A DNA stretch of 64,000 nucleotides from Ctenosaura bakeri (GCA_948474755.1 CAOLHI010001803.1:62001-126000), one strand, 5' to 3'. Numbered from the stretch's first letter, positions 1 to 10,269 are shown. Numbers and translations are program-made. The notes: generated by a model from the letters alone, not told the origin.

Positions 1-556
1 GGAATCCCTGTTAAACATTTTGACATTTTTCCAGACAGTCTGGCTTCAGGTGGCCAGCGTTCCCTCTTCTGCAGCCAAGACAATCTAATCTCAGGTCTAC
101 CGCTCAGTCCCTGGACCAGAACTAGCCTTGCAACACAGCAGGCCTAATCCTTTTGCAGCCGAGAGAAACGGACTCTTTCTGATGTTTGTTTAGCCCCCAC
201 AGACGTGGGAGGCGTCCTAAGAGGACATGTGTAGGACGTGGATTAAGGGGCACATTTAGGTCACTGGGAATCCGAGCCAAGACTATGTTCCTGAAAGCCA
301 AGGTCCCAACTCCAAAGGAGATTAGCCAAGCCTGTCTCCACACCTCTGAAACTGTGATGCCAACATCTGTCCCAGCCCAAAGTCTGGAAGAGGGCTGGCA
401 TCCACTTGCTGCACCAATTCCAGAATGATTCCCTGTTAGATGAAGGCAGGGGGGGGTCAAATTGCTTCTGTACTGTGATGTTTTGTTTGTAAAAGATAAA
501 CCAGGTCCTTAAGAAGTTATCTTTTTTTATAAAATAGTTGATTCCCATTTCTTCTT
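1..556. other. Unclassified single-copy-looking DNA
   Basis: I see no gene, RNA or recognisable transposon here. The open frames are short, overlap on both strands and resemble no family I know. The stretch ends where a CR1 tail begins at about 557. Confidence 0.5.
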
Positions 557-732
557 AGAATCGTAGAGCTGGAAAAGAACCCAAGGGCCATCCAGGCCAA
601 CCTAATTCTGCCATGCAGGAAGACACCATCAAAGCATTCCTGACAGATGGTCGTCCAGCCTCTGTTTAAAAACCTCCAAAGAAGGAGACTCCACCACACT
701 CCATGGAGGCAGCAGCAGATTCCACTGTTTAA
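557..732 (-). mobile_element. CR1 LINE 3' end, truncated
   Basis: The plus strand starts with the reverse of the CR1 terminal motif (AGAATCGTAGAGCTGG) and continues through the segment whose reverse complement encodes the end of the CR1 reverse-transcriptase polyprotein ([16 protein letters not shown], frame-shifted). It is a short dead 5'-truncated copy, as is usual for CR1. It runs into a pyrimidine-rich (TCC)n stretch at about 740-800. Confidence 0.85.
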
Positions 733-949
733 CATTCCCACTCCTTCTCCTTTCCCCTTCTCCTTCCACTCCTCCTCTTCGTCCTCCTCCTCCTCCTCCT
801 CTACACTATGAAGTTGACTTCAATTTATGGGAACCCTAAGATGAAAGACCTCCAAGTCACTCTGTTATCAACCCTGCTCCAGCTTTGGAAAATCAGAAAA
901 TCAAGTCAATCCACTTACAGTATGGTACCTGCTTTTCCCATTGTGTTTA
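733..949. other. Pyrimidine-rich and unique spacer
   Basis: A CT-rich imperfect repeat (about 740-802, TCC units) is followed by unclassified sequence. No gene is visible. Confidence 0.5.
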
Positions 950-1082
950 GGAATTAATGTGTTTTAGGGGGTTAGAAGGGTTGGTGGGTGGGGAAGATGG
1001 GTTACATTTTAGTGTTTTTAATGTATTTATATACTGTTGTAATGCCGCCTCAATCCATTGGGAGAGGCGGGATATAAATAAA
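950..1082 (+). mobile_element. L2-like LINE 3' tail
   Basis: The segment ends with the motif CCGCCTCAATCC...GGGAGAGGCGGGATATAAATAAA, the typical 3' end of L2-type LINEs in lizards (a small stem of matching GCC/GGC arms followed by an ATAAATAA tail). It is followed directly by an (ATT)n microsatellite, probably grown from the LINE tail. Only the untranslated end is present. Confidence 0.6.

Positions 1083-1131
<49 letters not shown>
1083..1131. repeat. (ATT)n microsatellite
   Basis: About 16 near-perfect ATT/TTA units immediately 3' of the L2-like tail. Open frames of poly-Tyr or poly-Asn across it are artefacts. Confidence 0.95.
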
Positions 1132-1134
1132 GCC

Positions 1135-1397
1135 TTTACCAAAAATTTCCATTCTTTCCAATGAGTCGCACCATCTCATGAGATGTCCAAAGTATGACAG
1201 CCTTGGTTTAGTCATTTTCGCTTCTAGGGAAAGTTCACGTTTGATTTGCTTTTGGACCCATTCACTTGTCTCTTCAGCAGAACTCTTTCCCAGCACCACA
1301 TTTCAAATGAGTTGCTTTTCTTCCTCTCAGCATTCTTCACTGTCCAGATTTCATAACCAGACACAGAAATCACAAACACTGTGCCATGGATGACTCT
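1135..1397 (-). mobile_element. BovB/RTE LINE fragment
   Basis: The minus strand encodes, with frame breaks, motifs of the C-terminal part of the RTE/BovB polyprotein: an EIWTVKNAERKKSNSFEMWCW segment, then SLEAKMTKPRLSYFGHLMR and DSLERM. In intact BovB these correspond to the YGxESWTxKKAE...FELWCW and YFGHxMR...DSLEK blocks downstream of the reverse transcriptase. The copy is broken and inactive. BovB is known for horizontal transfer between squamates and other vertebrates. Confidence 0.75.
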
Positions 1398-1547
1398 GGC
1401 CATTTCCGCACTACATTCTTCTAGCACAATTATTCCACTTTCAACATCCACTTTCAACATCGGCCCCTCCCTAAACTGCAAACCCCAGGATTCCATAGGA
1501 TGTTGAAAGTGGAATAATCGCACTAGAAGAGTGTAGTGCGGAAATGG
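1398..1547. mobile_element. Palindromic GGCC-ended MITE, copy 1
   Basis: A 150-bp foldback: the left arm GGCCATTTCCGCACTACATTC is mirrored by the right arm ending GTGCGGAAATGG. The interior carries the family signature (ATTCCACTTTCAACATCC, then AAACTGCAAACCCCAGGATT). A 5-bp repeat ACTCT flanks it, but the right end lacks its last CC, so the duplication is uncertain. It abuts the BovB fragment. Confidence 0.8.
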
Positions 1548-1728
1548 ACTCTGACTTTGCTACCTATTGATATATCTTTATACTTGATCCTATTCTATCT
1601 TTTTTTTCCCCCAAAGGGACTATTATGAATATTATGACCATATAGAGTTATTTTTAAACCATCAATGATAAAAGGAAGCTGGTGGGGGGGTAACCAACCT
1701 GGAAAAGTAACAGGGTGTGTACAGACAC
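1548..1728. other. AT-rich unclassified spacer
   Basis: AT-rich sequence between two GGCC-ended elements; no motif recognised. Confidence 0.4.
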
Positions 1729-1731
1729 ATA

Positions 1732-2494
1732 GGCCCTTTTTGCATGGCGTTTTTAAAGCGTATTAGGCATGCTCCCTCTCCCTTTCACAAGCCACTGTAC
1801 CGCATGACGTTCTGGCGAACCAGGTGCTATCACAGCCATGGATAGTGCTGATAGCGCGTTTTCTTATTTTTGCCTGAAAGGTGAAAATAACCTCCCTTTC
1901 ACGTATCGGTCGCGCGACCAGAGGGCCTGCAGAGCCATCGTCCGGTGTGCTTCCGGGAAGGACCTGGGAGTGAGCAGGATGTGGGCAGTCCCTGTTGCCT
2001 GTCCCTCATGCCGCAGCTCCCAGGGGATGCTCTGTCCAGCAGCAGGCCGGCCGCTCAGCCATCGCAGCAGGGAACACTGCATGACACGTCGCCACGAGAG
2101 GCCACCCTGGGACTGCGTTGCCACTCACACTCGAGACGATAGCAGCCCCCGGGGTCCAGCCAATTGTGGGTTTTTTTAAACCCGGCGCTATCTTTAGCAC
2201 GTTAGCATGTTAGCATGTTACCAACATAGTATGAAACAGCCTGTTAGCAGGATCTATCGGGCTAACATTAGCACGATAGTTGACGAAACAATACAAAAAA
2301 GAAAAACCACCAACCAATCAGGGGCGGTGGGGCGTGGACATGTGGACAAGGCACCGGGCGGGGACTGGTGCTCTCTCGCAAATGCCCTACCGTGTGCAGA
2401 CTGCAAGGGGCTCTCTACTGGGCCTCTTGCAATATTGGCAATACCGTGAGGGCTCTAGTTCATCGCGCTATCAAGGTAAGGTACAAAAAGGGCC
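1732..2494. mobile_element. 763-bp GGCC-ended DNA element
   Basis: The left end GGCCCTTTTTGCAT and right end GTACAAAAAGGGCC are inverted repeats (about 12 of 14 match), and the 3-bp direct repeat ATA flanks both sides (1729-1731 and 2495-2497). The interior is GC-rich compared with its surroundings, with CpGs (CGCGCGACC) and a cluster of GTTAGCATG/GCTAACATTAGCACG words at 2198-2280. It encodes no recognisable transposase, so it is non-autonomous. Termini and duplication size link it to the short MITEs in this window. Confidence 0.75.
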
Positions 2495-2497
2495 ATA

Positions 2498-2870
2498 GAC
2501 AGCAATGTAAATCTTTACTACTTGGCTAACCAAAGAAATGGACCTGGGTCAAAGCAAGAATAAACGATTTGTTCAGCCAAAGAGGGCAGGAAGGACAGAC
2601 CAGGGGAAGGTGCAGCTTCTAGCTTATAGGTGTAGATAGATTATATTCTATCATTTAGCAAGTAATTCCTTGCCAGAAGGTGCAGAAATGTTAGGGCAAT
2701 TCCAGCAGTCATTGTTACCATTTTTTTTTTTATAAAAAACGAGTGGGCTCCAATAGAAAGTTACTTCCAATATAAAGACTGAAAAAAAAATATAAGGAAC
2801 ATTTAGGAATGTGTAATAGGAGGAAAATACATTATAAGATCATAAAGAGTTTTAAGAAAATATGCATTAA
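2498..2870. other. AT-rich unclassified DNA
   Basis: No gene or known repeat recognised. Homopolymer A/T runs occur at 2721-2732 and 2780-2790. Confidence 0.4.
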
Positions 2871-3105
2871 AGTATCAAAGTTATTCAATAGAATATCTAG
2901 AATATAAGGACCTGGAACAAATGATATTAAAGGACAATTGTAGAAGTACGTAAACAATTGGTAGCATTGATGAAAATACTTAGATTTTAGGTAGAAATGC
3001 AGGAAGAAAGAAAATACAGTAAACCTTCATGTATATATATAAAACTATGACGGAGAAATTGTTTTAAACTTATGTTTTGTATAAAAGTAAATAAATAAAA
3101 AGAAA
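2871..3105 (+). mobile_element. Possible L1-like 3' untranslated tail
   Basis: AT-rich sequence ending in a GTATAAAAGTAAATAAATAAAAAG-type tail resembles the 3' end of lizard L1 elements. No coding part and no target duplication were seen, so this is tentative. Confidence 0.35.
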
Positions 3106-3196
3106 AATAAGGTTGATAAGAGGATGGTACAACACTTCAAAATCTCCAGATGTGTTAGTTTAAAATATTTATACATATTTATTAAAATATTTCTTG

Positions 3197-3427
3197 CAGT
3201 TTTTGCCTTCAAGTCATTTCCAACTTATGGCAACCCTAAAGTGAGCCTATCATGAGGTTTTCTTTGCAAGATTTGTTCAGAGAGGGGTTGCCTTTGCCTT
3301 CCTCTGAGGCTGGGAGAGTGTGACTTGCCCAAGGTTAGCCGGTGAGTTTCCACGGCTGAGTGGGGATTTGAACCCTCTTCTATAGAGTTGTAGTCCAATA
3401 CTCAAACCACAATATCATGCTGACTCA
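3197..3427 (-). mobile_element. Sauria-SINE-like tRNA-derived SINE
   Basis: Read on the minus strand it has the tRNA-like head (TTTGAGTATTGGACTACAACTC), the conserved block (TTGGGCAAGTCACACTCTC, CAGCCTCAGAGGAAGGCAA) and the tail GTTGCCATAAGTTGG...TGAAGGCA shared with BovB LINEs, which supply the machinery that moves such SINEs. Diverged copy. Confidence 0.8.
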
Positions 3428-3441
3428 TCTCTTCTATCTTA

Positions 3442-3630
3442 GCGTCTTTCTGCACTACACTGTTATTCCACTTTCAACCTCCTGTCGAATTCTGGGATTT
3501 GTAGTTTATTGAGGTCAAAGAGCTCTCTGGCTGAGAACTCTAAACTTTCCTCCCTAACTGCAACCCCAGGATTCCACAGGATGTTGAAAGTGGAAAAATA
3601 GCATTATAATAGTCTAGTGCAGAAAGACCT
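3442..3630. mobile_element. Palindromic GGCC-family MITE, copy 2
   Basis: A 189-bp foldback with arms GCGTCTTTCTGCAC and GTGCAGAAAGACCT, the family interior (ATTCCACTTTCAACCTCC ... CCCCAGGATTCCACAGGATG), and a flanking 3-bp repeat TTA (3439-3441, 3631-3633). It has no coding capacity. Confidence 0.75.
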
Positions 3631-3633
3631 TTA

Positions 3634-3706
3634 GTCTTAGACTAAAAGCCTTTCGTCTTTAGTCTTAACTATAGCAAAGACACTGAACTGGATTTACCTA
3701 GATGTT
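3634..3706 (+). repeat. LTR-like repeat B, 5' piece
   Basis: The sequence around CTTAACTATAGCAAAGACACTG through ATTTACCTA matches, as reverse complement, the segment at about 24103-24140. It continues across the LTR at 3707-4597 into 4602-4760. It is therefore the host copy into which that LTR was inserted. Confidence 0.75.
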
Positions 3707-4597
3707 TGTTACCACGGTTCAGACATACCCGGTGATAGCACTAGATATCTCTTGATATCAAACTTATTTGGCCTCCACTTGACCTTTCTCTGCCACCCTG
3801 CTCCACGTGTTTGCGAGGGCACCGGACAAGCACGCAAACAGGCGCGGCCGGTTAACGGTTGGACATTCCAATCCCCACTTAGGCAGGCAGATTAACGCCA
3901 CTCCGTTGCTTTGGGGACCTCTTTTGCAGACACACCTTGCTTAAGCGCGACTTTACACAAAGATGCTCGGCCTCGAGCCAGCACTCTTTCAATGTTAAGC
4001 TATTTGCATACTGGCTACACTATTGTTATACCTGCGCTAAGCCCATCATGTAAAACTTGACCTTTTCCAACACCTTTGTCCCACTCTAAACTTGTATTGT
4101 CCTCACCGAGTATTGCATGGCCTGTAGGCACAATCCACCCTATAAAAACTCCCCGATTCCGAGTCCTCCTCGGATCACTCCCTCAGACAGCTTGGATCAC
4201 CCTGGACTTCCATCTAGCCTTGCTACCACTCTGTCCAGCAGAGTTGTCCCCTCGGCAAGCCACGCTGAGCTGTCTTCCCTGCAATCCTCCGTTTCCTCCA
4301 GGACTATGAGATAAAGTGTCGTATCACCCATTTCCCCCGGAAACTCTTATTTCTTATCTCTCAGTTAGCTGTGTGCATGTGGTGTCTTATTTGTTGTCTG
4401 TCCTTTAATAAAGTTATTAATTTGCTATTTTAAAACTTGTCTGACTGCTCTTCTGACCTGACCCCATATACATGGGGTTGCAAGATCCCTGCTAAGTTAC
4501 CCTGCCTCTTGTTAGCTTAAGATAGCGCTCGAGTTAGTTTCCCCATCTTGTGTTTATTTGGGCGCCCATCCCGGGACCCCTAGAATACAGGGTAACA
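3707..4597 (+). mobile_element. Solo LTR of an endogenous retrovirus-like element, copy 1
   Basis: An 891-bp segment bounded by TGTTAC...GTAACA, with a perfect 4-bp duplication TGTT on both sides (3703-3706, 4598-4601). It has the order expected of U3-R-U5: TATAAAAA at 4141-4148, polyadenylation signal AATAAA at 4407-4412, and a GT-rich stretch downstream. Near-identical copies lie at 39158-40731 and 41647-42523. No gag, pol or env sequence and no second LTR adjoin it, so it is the residue of LTR-LTR recombination. A 4-bp duplication and this LTR length suit a class I (gammaretrovirus-like) ERV, though some Gypsy elements also make 4-5-bp duplications. Confidence 0.88.
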
Positions 4598-4601
4598 TGT
4601 T

Positions 4602-4760
4602 GACTCTCCAGTCAACCATTATGACAACGGGTTTACTCTAATTATGATTTATCAACAGGATTCTAACCACTGCATTGCTTTTAAGTTTGTAACTCTGTTA
4701 TACCCTGGGTTGCCAGAGAGAAAACAAGACAAAGTTACCCGGACTCATATGTGAGCCTGA
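4602..4760 (+). repeat. LTR-like repeat B, 3' piece
   Basis: This is the continuation of the copy starting at 3634. The order GACTCTCCAGTC ... CACTGCATTGCTTTTAAG ... TTTGTAACTCTGTTATA matches the reverse complement of 23940-24100. The match ends near 4760. Confidence 0.75.
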
Positions 4761-4845
4761 ATGCCTGGGTTTCAGCCATGGCCACAAGTGCATTTGTGCA
4801 CTTAAATCTAGTGCACCAGCTGTGCCCATTACCAGAGAAACTAGA

Positions 4846-5082
4846 TATGGGTATAGTGTAGCGGTCTGAGCATTGGACTACAACCCTCCGCCTGGTTCTA
4901 ACTCCCCCTCGGCCATGGAAATCCACTGGGTGACCTTGGGCAAGTTGCACTTTCCCAGTCTCAGAGAAAGGCAATGGTGACCTCCTCTGAACAAATCTTT
5001 CCAAGAAAAAAAAAACATGATAGGTTTGCCTCAGGGTCACCATAACTCTGAAACAACTTGAAGGCACACAACAACAACATGG
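4846..5082 (+). mobile_element. Sauria-SINE-like tRNA-derived SINE
   Basis: The tRNA-like head (GTAGCGGTCTGAGCATTGGAC), the conserved block (TGGGTGACCTTGGGCAAGTT) and the BovB-type tail (GGGTCACCATAACTCTGAAA, TTGAAGGCACACAACAACAAC) are all visible in order. It abuts an L2-like LINE. Confidence 0.85.
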
Positions 5083-5484
5083 TGATCCATGCCATGATTG
5101 CATCCCGTTTAGATTACTGCAATGCACTCTACATGGGGCAGCCCTTGGAAACTGTTCAGAAACTTTGGCAGGTCCAAAACGTGGGACCTGGTTACAGGAA
5201 TGATATAACTCCTCTGTTGAAATAATGTCATCCTCATTTCTCAGTAGTGCTGGTTATGACCTTTAAAGCTTTACACAGCTTGGGTCCAGACTGTCTAAAA
5301 GAGGGTATCTCCCAATTTGAGCAAACTTGAGTTTTAAGATCTTCAGGGAAGGGCTTCATCTCAGTCTCACCACCATCACAGGCGGGTTGGGTGAGGACAC
5401 AGCAGAGAGCCTGTTCACCCGCTGCTTCCAGGCTGTGGAACTCCCTTCCACAGGAGATCTGGTTAGTCCCCTACCTGCTCTCTT
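5083..5484 (+). mobile_element. L2-like LINE, reverse-transcriptase 3' part, 5' piece
   Basis: A broken frame reads DYCNALYMGQPLETVQKLWQVQN, then GYRNDITPLLK and VMTFKALHSLGP. These are the blocks found after the reverse-transcriptase core in the L2/CR1 clade (LDYCNxL, HITPVLKxLHWLP, LLTFKALxGLAP). The copy is interrupted by a CR1 at about 5485 and resumes at 5684. Confidence 0.7.
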
Positions 5485-5683
5485 CCTGACGGTCAGAGCT
5501 GTCCGGCAGTGGAATAGGCTGCCTCGGAGTGTGGTGGAGTCTCCTTCTTTGGAGGTTTTTAAGCAGAGGCTGGATAGCCATCTGTTGGGAATGCTTTGAG
5601 GGTCTTCCTGCATGGCAGGGGGTTGGACTGGATGGCCCCTGGGGTCTCTACATTTCTATGATTCTATGATCCTTCGATTCTTC
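5485..5683 (+). mobile_element. CR1 LINE 3' end inserted in the L2-like LINE
   Basis: Encodes the CR1 C-terminus ([29 protein letters not shown]) followed by the CR1 3' end with the terminal repeat TTCTATGATTCTATGAT. The L2-like sequence on either side is contiguous if this block is removed, so the CR1 is younger. Confidence 0.88.
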
Positions 5684-6030
5684 ATGCTGGCAGTAAGAAG
5701 GCCTATTTAGGTTACCCCTTGATTTTTAATCCTATGGCAGAACAGCATTTGAAAGTGGTAGGAAAGTTAAAAAACACCTTTTTTATTTTATATGCTTTCA
5801 ATTATATTTTGACTATGTTTGGGGTCTTAATGCTCTGCAATTTTGTTTTTAAGATTTACATGGTCTTTTAATGTATCTCAATATTTTTAACATGTAATGT
5901 TTTAACTTTTCCTTTCAGGAATGTTTTGTGTTTTTAATTTGTATTGTTTTAATGCTGTGGGCTGCCTTGGGTCCCATTATTGGGAGAAGGATGGGACAGA
6001 AAAGAAAATAATCACCACCACCACAACAAC
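5684..6030 (+). mobile_element. L2-like LINE, 3' piece and tail
   Basis: Resumes the L2-like element (ATGCTGGCAGTAAGAAGGCC) and ends with the tail GGGCTGCCTTGGGTCCCATTATTGGGAGAAGGATGGGACAG followed by an A-rich end with ACC/ACA repeats. Only untranslated sequence is recognisable. Confidence 0.65.
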
Positions 6031-6215
6031 AGTTTGTATTTTATACTGTTAAGTATGTGCTTTAAACAAAACTGCTGCTTAATTTTTTAAATTTTGTAAT
6101 ATAACATCTTTGCTAAAGTTTTATTTTAAATTATTTCAAGCTGCCTCGAGTCTCACGTCAGGAGAAAGCAGGGTAGACACTGGATGAATTAATAAACAAA
6201 TAACTTCTTGCTTCC
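6031..6215 (+). mobile_element. Second L2-like 3' tail
   Basis: A further tail of the same type (AAGCTGCCTCGAGTCTCACG ... GGGTAGACACTGGATGAATTAATAAACAAATAA) follows directly, indicating a second truncated copy or a tandem insertion. Confidence 0.5.
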
Positions 6216-6411
6216 AAGCACTGGGAAAGGAAATCTGTCCATCATTTGAAAAGTTTAAACAGTGAAAATAAATTGTCACCAGTCAGGCAAAGACAGCTGC
6301 TGATGCCCATAGCTGGACCCAAATTAGCTGGCACACCTCTGCAGAGCTGCCTACACTGCCAGGCAAAGCTGGAGTTGCAGGGGGCAAAGTATGCCCCGAG
6401 GATATTCTTGG

Positions 6412-6575
6412 TGCAGTGTGGTATAGTGGTTAGCTCGTCAGATTAGAATTGTGAGGCTCCCGGGACAAAAGCCTCAAGGGGCTGTTAAGTTCACCAAGAG
6501 ACTTCAGAGTGGTCATTCTTTCTCAGCTTAACTTAATCTGTAGGGCCACCGTGGTGATAATATGGCGGAAGAAAG
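6412..6575 (+). mobile_element. tRNA-derived SINE of a different family
   Basis: Starts with a tRNA-like head (TGTGGTATAGTGGTTAGCTCG) and ends in CTCAGCTTAACTTAATCTG...GTGATAATATGGCGGAAG. This matches in outline a snake/lizard SINE ending in CTCAGCCTAACCTACCTCAC...TTGTTGTGAGGATAAAATGG. Strongly diverged, so the family name is not certain. Confidence 0.5.
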
Positions 6576-7175
6576 GGAGCTCTCAAGAACTATTTTTTAG
6601 ACTACTGTTCCCAGCAGCCACAGCCAGCACTGTCTGAGCGGTAGTCCCCAAAAATACTTCCTTTGTTTCAAAGGAAGAATTGTTTTTGAGACAGGCTGAT
6701 ATAAATGTTTAATATGAGAGGGAAAGAGAGAGGTGGACAGACAAACAGACAGATAGAAAGATGTTGGCTTTCCCCACCGATTTTTATCCAAGATGTGCAT
6801 CCCCCTAAAACAGGGTTTTTCTGTTTCCCTGGAATTTTAGTAGTTTAATAGTTCCCTGGTACTGTGAGAGCTCATGATTTTAAAAAAATGATTTTATTTT
6901 TATTTATTTTTAGCTGTAGACATAATAATTTTTATGCAGAGGTTCCCTGAGACCTGAAAATTATTTCAAGGGTTGCTTTAGGATAAAAAAAGGTTGAGCA
7001 AGGTTGTTCCTGGTTGTAGCTTCAAATCCAGGGTCGCCAGAAAGAAAACTGCAGAGGACTCCTGTACCTTTAATGGTTGTGTAGAAGAGGGAATCCCAGC
7101 AAGTCTTGCTGGTCACACAGGCAGATAACAAGCAATATTTGGTTTTACAACCAACACAGAAAATCATCATCCTAT
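6576..7175. other. Unclassified DNA with a foldback remnant
   Basis: No gene is visible. At 6590-6660, TAGACTACTGTTCCCAGCAGCC and GGTAGTCCCCAAAAATA resemble the GGACTACAACTCCCAG palindromic repeat also seen at 12310, 15165, 28270 and 36815. Confidence 0.4.
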
Positions 7176-7240
7176 TTGTTTGTATCCTGCCTTTTCCCCA
7201 AAACCAGGACCCCCAACACAGTTAAAACTATGGGCACATC
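7176..7240 (-). mobile_element. Short L2-like tail fragment
   Basis: TTTGTATCCTGCCTTTTCCCC ... CAGTTAAAAC is the reverse complement of an L2-type lizard LINE tail (TTTTAACTG...GGCGGGATATAAA). Small and diverged. Confidence 0.4.
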
Positions 7241-7860
7241 CAGTGATTTAAAAAAAGAAGAAAAAGAAGAAAGTCCTAAATTTTGTTCCTGTTCTGATTT
7301 TATTTTAGCAATCCATACATATTTTCATATATATATAATATACATACATAACATGCATACATATAATATTCCCATATAACATTCCCAGAATATTTTCTTT
7401 CAGCTCCCAGTACGATCACAGACTTTTTAAGACCAGTTCCCCAGGGCACTTCATTTTAAACCAGTATAAAACTAAAAAGAACAGGAGCAAAATGGTGGGA
7501 CGTCTCAACTGGCCGGGATGTGTCCTATCACAACAAATACCTGACATTTCGCTGTCCTATAATGGTTGATACACAGACACACACCCCAAAAATAATCTCC
7601 AGCCAAAGTCAGGCCATCTCATTTGGTTTCATGATGACGCTGCCTTTTTCCTTAACCTAAAAAAATACATCTACCTACCTACCTAAATGTCCCTGTTTCC
7701 TAGCTATCCTTTTAAAGAAATGTGGCTTTGAATGTGACTGCGGCTGAATGTCAGGGTAACAGCCGATCCAGAGCCACCGTTCCTAAGACAAAGGTTAAAT
7801 GGGGAGGGAAAAATAAAAAGACAGAAAAAGAAAGAAAGGAGGAAAGAAGGGGTGGGGGGT
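7241..7860. other. Unclassified DNA with AT-rich patch
   Basis: Contains a TA/CATA-rich patch at 7316-7375 and a purine-rich patch near 7805-7850. No gene recognised. Confidence 0.4.
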
Positions 7861-8280
7861 TGTTAATAAACAGCCTTTGAGTTTAAAGCGCTTTCTTCTT
7901 CTTCTTTTTAAGGATTACATCTTAAATTCCGACAAATCAGATTTAGGAGTTACTGAAACTGAAATTGATCCATCCCTCATCCAAACTTTGCAATACTTGG
8001 GCCCTCCTGACATCATTGAGATAGGGAGCTGTGTGATCAGATTAAGACGGCCCCCCATTGTACGCGGCTGCTGAAAGGGAAAAAGGACGGCGAAGAATGC
8101 CCAACCGCTGGATGGATTCGGAACCTTTTAACCTGGCTGGAGCATGCTTGGGCCCCTGTTATGCAAATGTCTCCAATCCGCCGGCTAAGTTCACTGGAAA
8201 TAATTTTCTTGAATGGCAGGTTTATTCAGTGCGGATTCAGTTGGTGATTAATCCCCCTTTGATCTAGGGTATTTCACTTA
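7861..8280. promoter_or_regulatory. Candidate conserved non-coding element
   Basis: A repeat-free block of even base composition in a window otherwise full of repeats. It contains dense homeodomain-type cores (GATTAAG at 8039-8045, GTGATTAATCC at 8244-8254), a perfect POU octamer ATGCAAAT at 8161-8168, and CCTTTGATC, a TCF/LEF-like site, at 8257-8265. The only open frames (60-70 codons) look like no protein I know. This pattern is typical of developmental enhancers, but conservation cannot be tested here. Confidence 0.35.
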
Positions 8281-10056
8281 ACTAGCAGTTACCTCGTTCT
8301 GACAAAGTGCAACTGAGATTACGGGGGGGGGATGTTCTGGCGGCAGAGAGAGAGAGAGAGACAGGGGGACAACCAGGATGCAACCAGGGTGTGCATTTCA
8401 TTCTCCTAAACCTTCCCCTTCATCACCGACACAAGAAAGGAGCCTGGAATACTGTCTGACTGCAGTATTTGAAGATGGTTTCTGAGTTAGAAAGTCAACC
8501 AAATAGCCATTGAAGTTTGACTCGCAAACTAGAGCCAGGCATGCCAGCGGGGAGGGCAAAGAGGTGGCAGCATTGGAAGCATTGCTTTATTGAGGAAAAC
8601 TTAGCCGCTCCTCATCTTTGCACAATGCTGGAAAAACGAATTCGTAGCCATGCCACCAAACGCCAGCTTTTCCAAGAGTAGAAAGGCAAACCTTTACCCA
8701 GCTGATTCTCACAAGCAAGAACGAAAAATACGAACTTTTTTCCTCTGTAGGAGAAAGTATGAGAAATTTTGCAGATTTTTTTTGTTTATTTTTTGTATTT
8801 CAGGACATTTTTTGTGAAAATTCTGTTTGCACAAAAGCATTTTCATATTTGTAGTTTTTTTTTTTTTTACAAAACTCCTTTTGTGCAAAAGAAAAGAAAA
8901 TGCAATGCTTTCTGAAGAAAAACAGCATATTTTGACTAAAATGCACAGCTTTAAAAAAAAAGAAAATGAAAAAAATGAAATAAAAGCACTAGCTCTTTTT
9001 CTCTATCGAAGACAAAAAATGTATAAGAAATTCATATATTTTTCAGTGAAGTATTTCAATGTGTCAAAACACCCCTTTCAAGCATAGGAAAACTGGCTAA
9101 TGTTCTTTACACCCTTCATTTGAAGCAGCCAAATTGGTTATATATAACACAGTGTTTGCTAAGCTTTTTATTTGACGCAGTATTAGTTGCTGCTACCAGC
9201 TAAGCACTGACTCCATTTCGTAAATCAATAGGCAATTCCCTCCCGTTTTTGTTCTCTTCTCAGTTCAGTCTTATCCTTGTGAATGAAATTTCCCAGCAAT
9301 GGTCTCAAAGCAGTTTACAGAATATGGAGTACAATATATTAAAAAATAAATTTCAGCAATACAATTTAGAATATTTAAAAGCCATCCACAATTATCTCAT
9401 AAATCACCATTAAGAGGGGGAAAAAATCAAGGCATCAAGTGTGTTTTTCTGCACTTGGGACCTCCACATGAAGGAGAAAGCTTTTCACAAAAACTCCATC
9501 TTAACCAATTTTGTAGAAGAGGACGTAGCATCAGTTCTATAGACAGAGCATCATTATTAAGGAGCATTTTGAACTCATCTATCTGATGAGCGCCTGACAG
9601 GGGTGGATGAATGTCAGTTCCACTTTCTCTCATATTCACTTCTTTTTTAACATCACATTATTGGCAAAATTTTGGAAAAAATGCAAATTTACAAAAATTG
9701 TGCAAATTTTGGAAAGTTATTCATTAAAAAAAAAGAATGAAACAAAATTCTCCACCATCTACAATGGCCAAAAGGCACAATTTCCACCCTAGTCATGGAA
9801 AAATAAAGAGGTGCCATGCCTATATCAGCAGGTCAAATGTGATTAAATACACTGGGACTGAAAGCCAGGCTTTTAACAACAAAGCACTTGAAGTCCTCTG
9901 GCTGGGTGGGTAATTCTGCCCATTTCACTTACTCACATATTTTCTTTTCCTTTTTTTAAAAAAAGAAAACCTCGTGGCTTGCCACCAGTAGGAGATATAG
10001 GCTGGACCATGTGGATAATTCCCTTCCCCATGTGACTGTACTTTTCTGTTAATGAC
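8281..10056. other. Unique-looking DNA, AT-rich in places
   Basis: Includes a short (GA)n at 8343-8362 and an AT-rich, self-complementary-looking stretch at 8740-9080 (many TTTTGTGAAAA/TTTTGCAGA words). An L2-like minus tail remnant (TCTCAAAGCAGTTTACAGAA) lies at 9300-9390. No gene was found. Confidence 0.4.
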
Positions 10057-10059
10057 TTA

Positions 10060-10266
10060 GGCCATTTCCACACTAGACTGTTATAGCGCTATTATTCCAC
10101 TTTCAACATCCTATGGAACGCTGGGGTTTGCAGTTTAGGGAGGGGCCTTTGAAGAAGGCTTTTGAGGATGGCCTTTGAAGCCCCTCCCTAAACTGCAAAC
10201 CCCAGGATTCCATAGGGTTTTGAAAATGGAATAATAGCGCTATAACAGTCTAGTGTAGAAATGGCC
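10060..10266. mobile_element. Palindromic GGCC-ended MITE, copy 3
   Basis: The cleanest copy: 207 bp, arms GGCCATTTCCACACTAGACTG and CAGTCTAGTGTAGAAATGGCC, nearly complementary along their whole length around a centre at about 10150-10180, and a perfect 3-bp duplication TTA (10057-10059, 10267-10269). RNA or single-stranded DNA from it would form a long hairpin. Confidence 0.88.
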
Positions 10267-10269
10267 TTA

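Noticed and set aside
2198..2280. GTTAGCATG/GCTAACATTAGCACG cluster as an operator or origin
   Set aside because: It lies inside the 763-bp GGCC-ended element and is better explained as that element's internal repeat structure.
3707..4597. A CpG-containing host gene promoter (TATA plus downstream AATAAA)
   Set aside because: The same block occurs three times with TGTTAC...GTAACA ends and 4-bp duplications, so it is a solo LTR.
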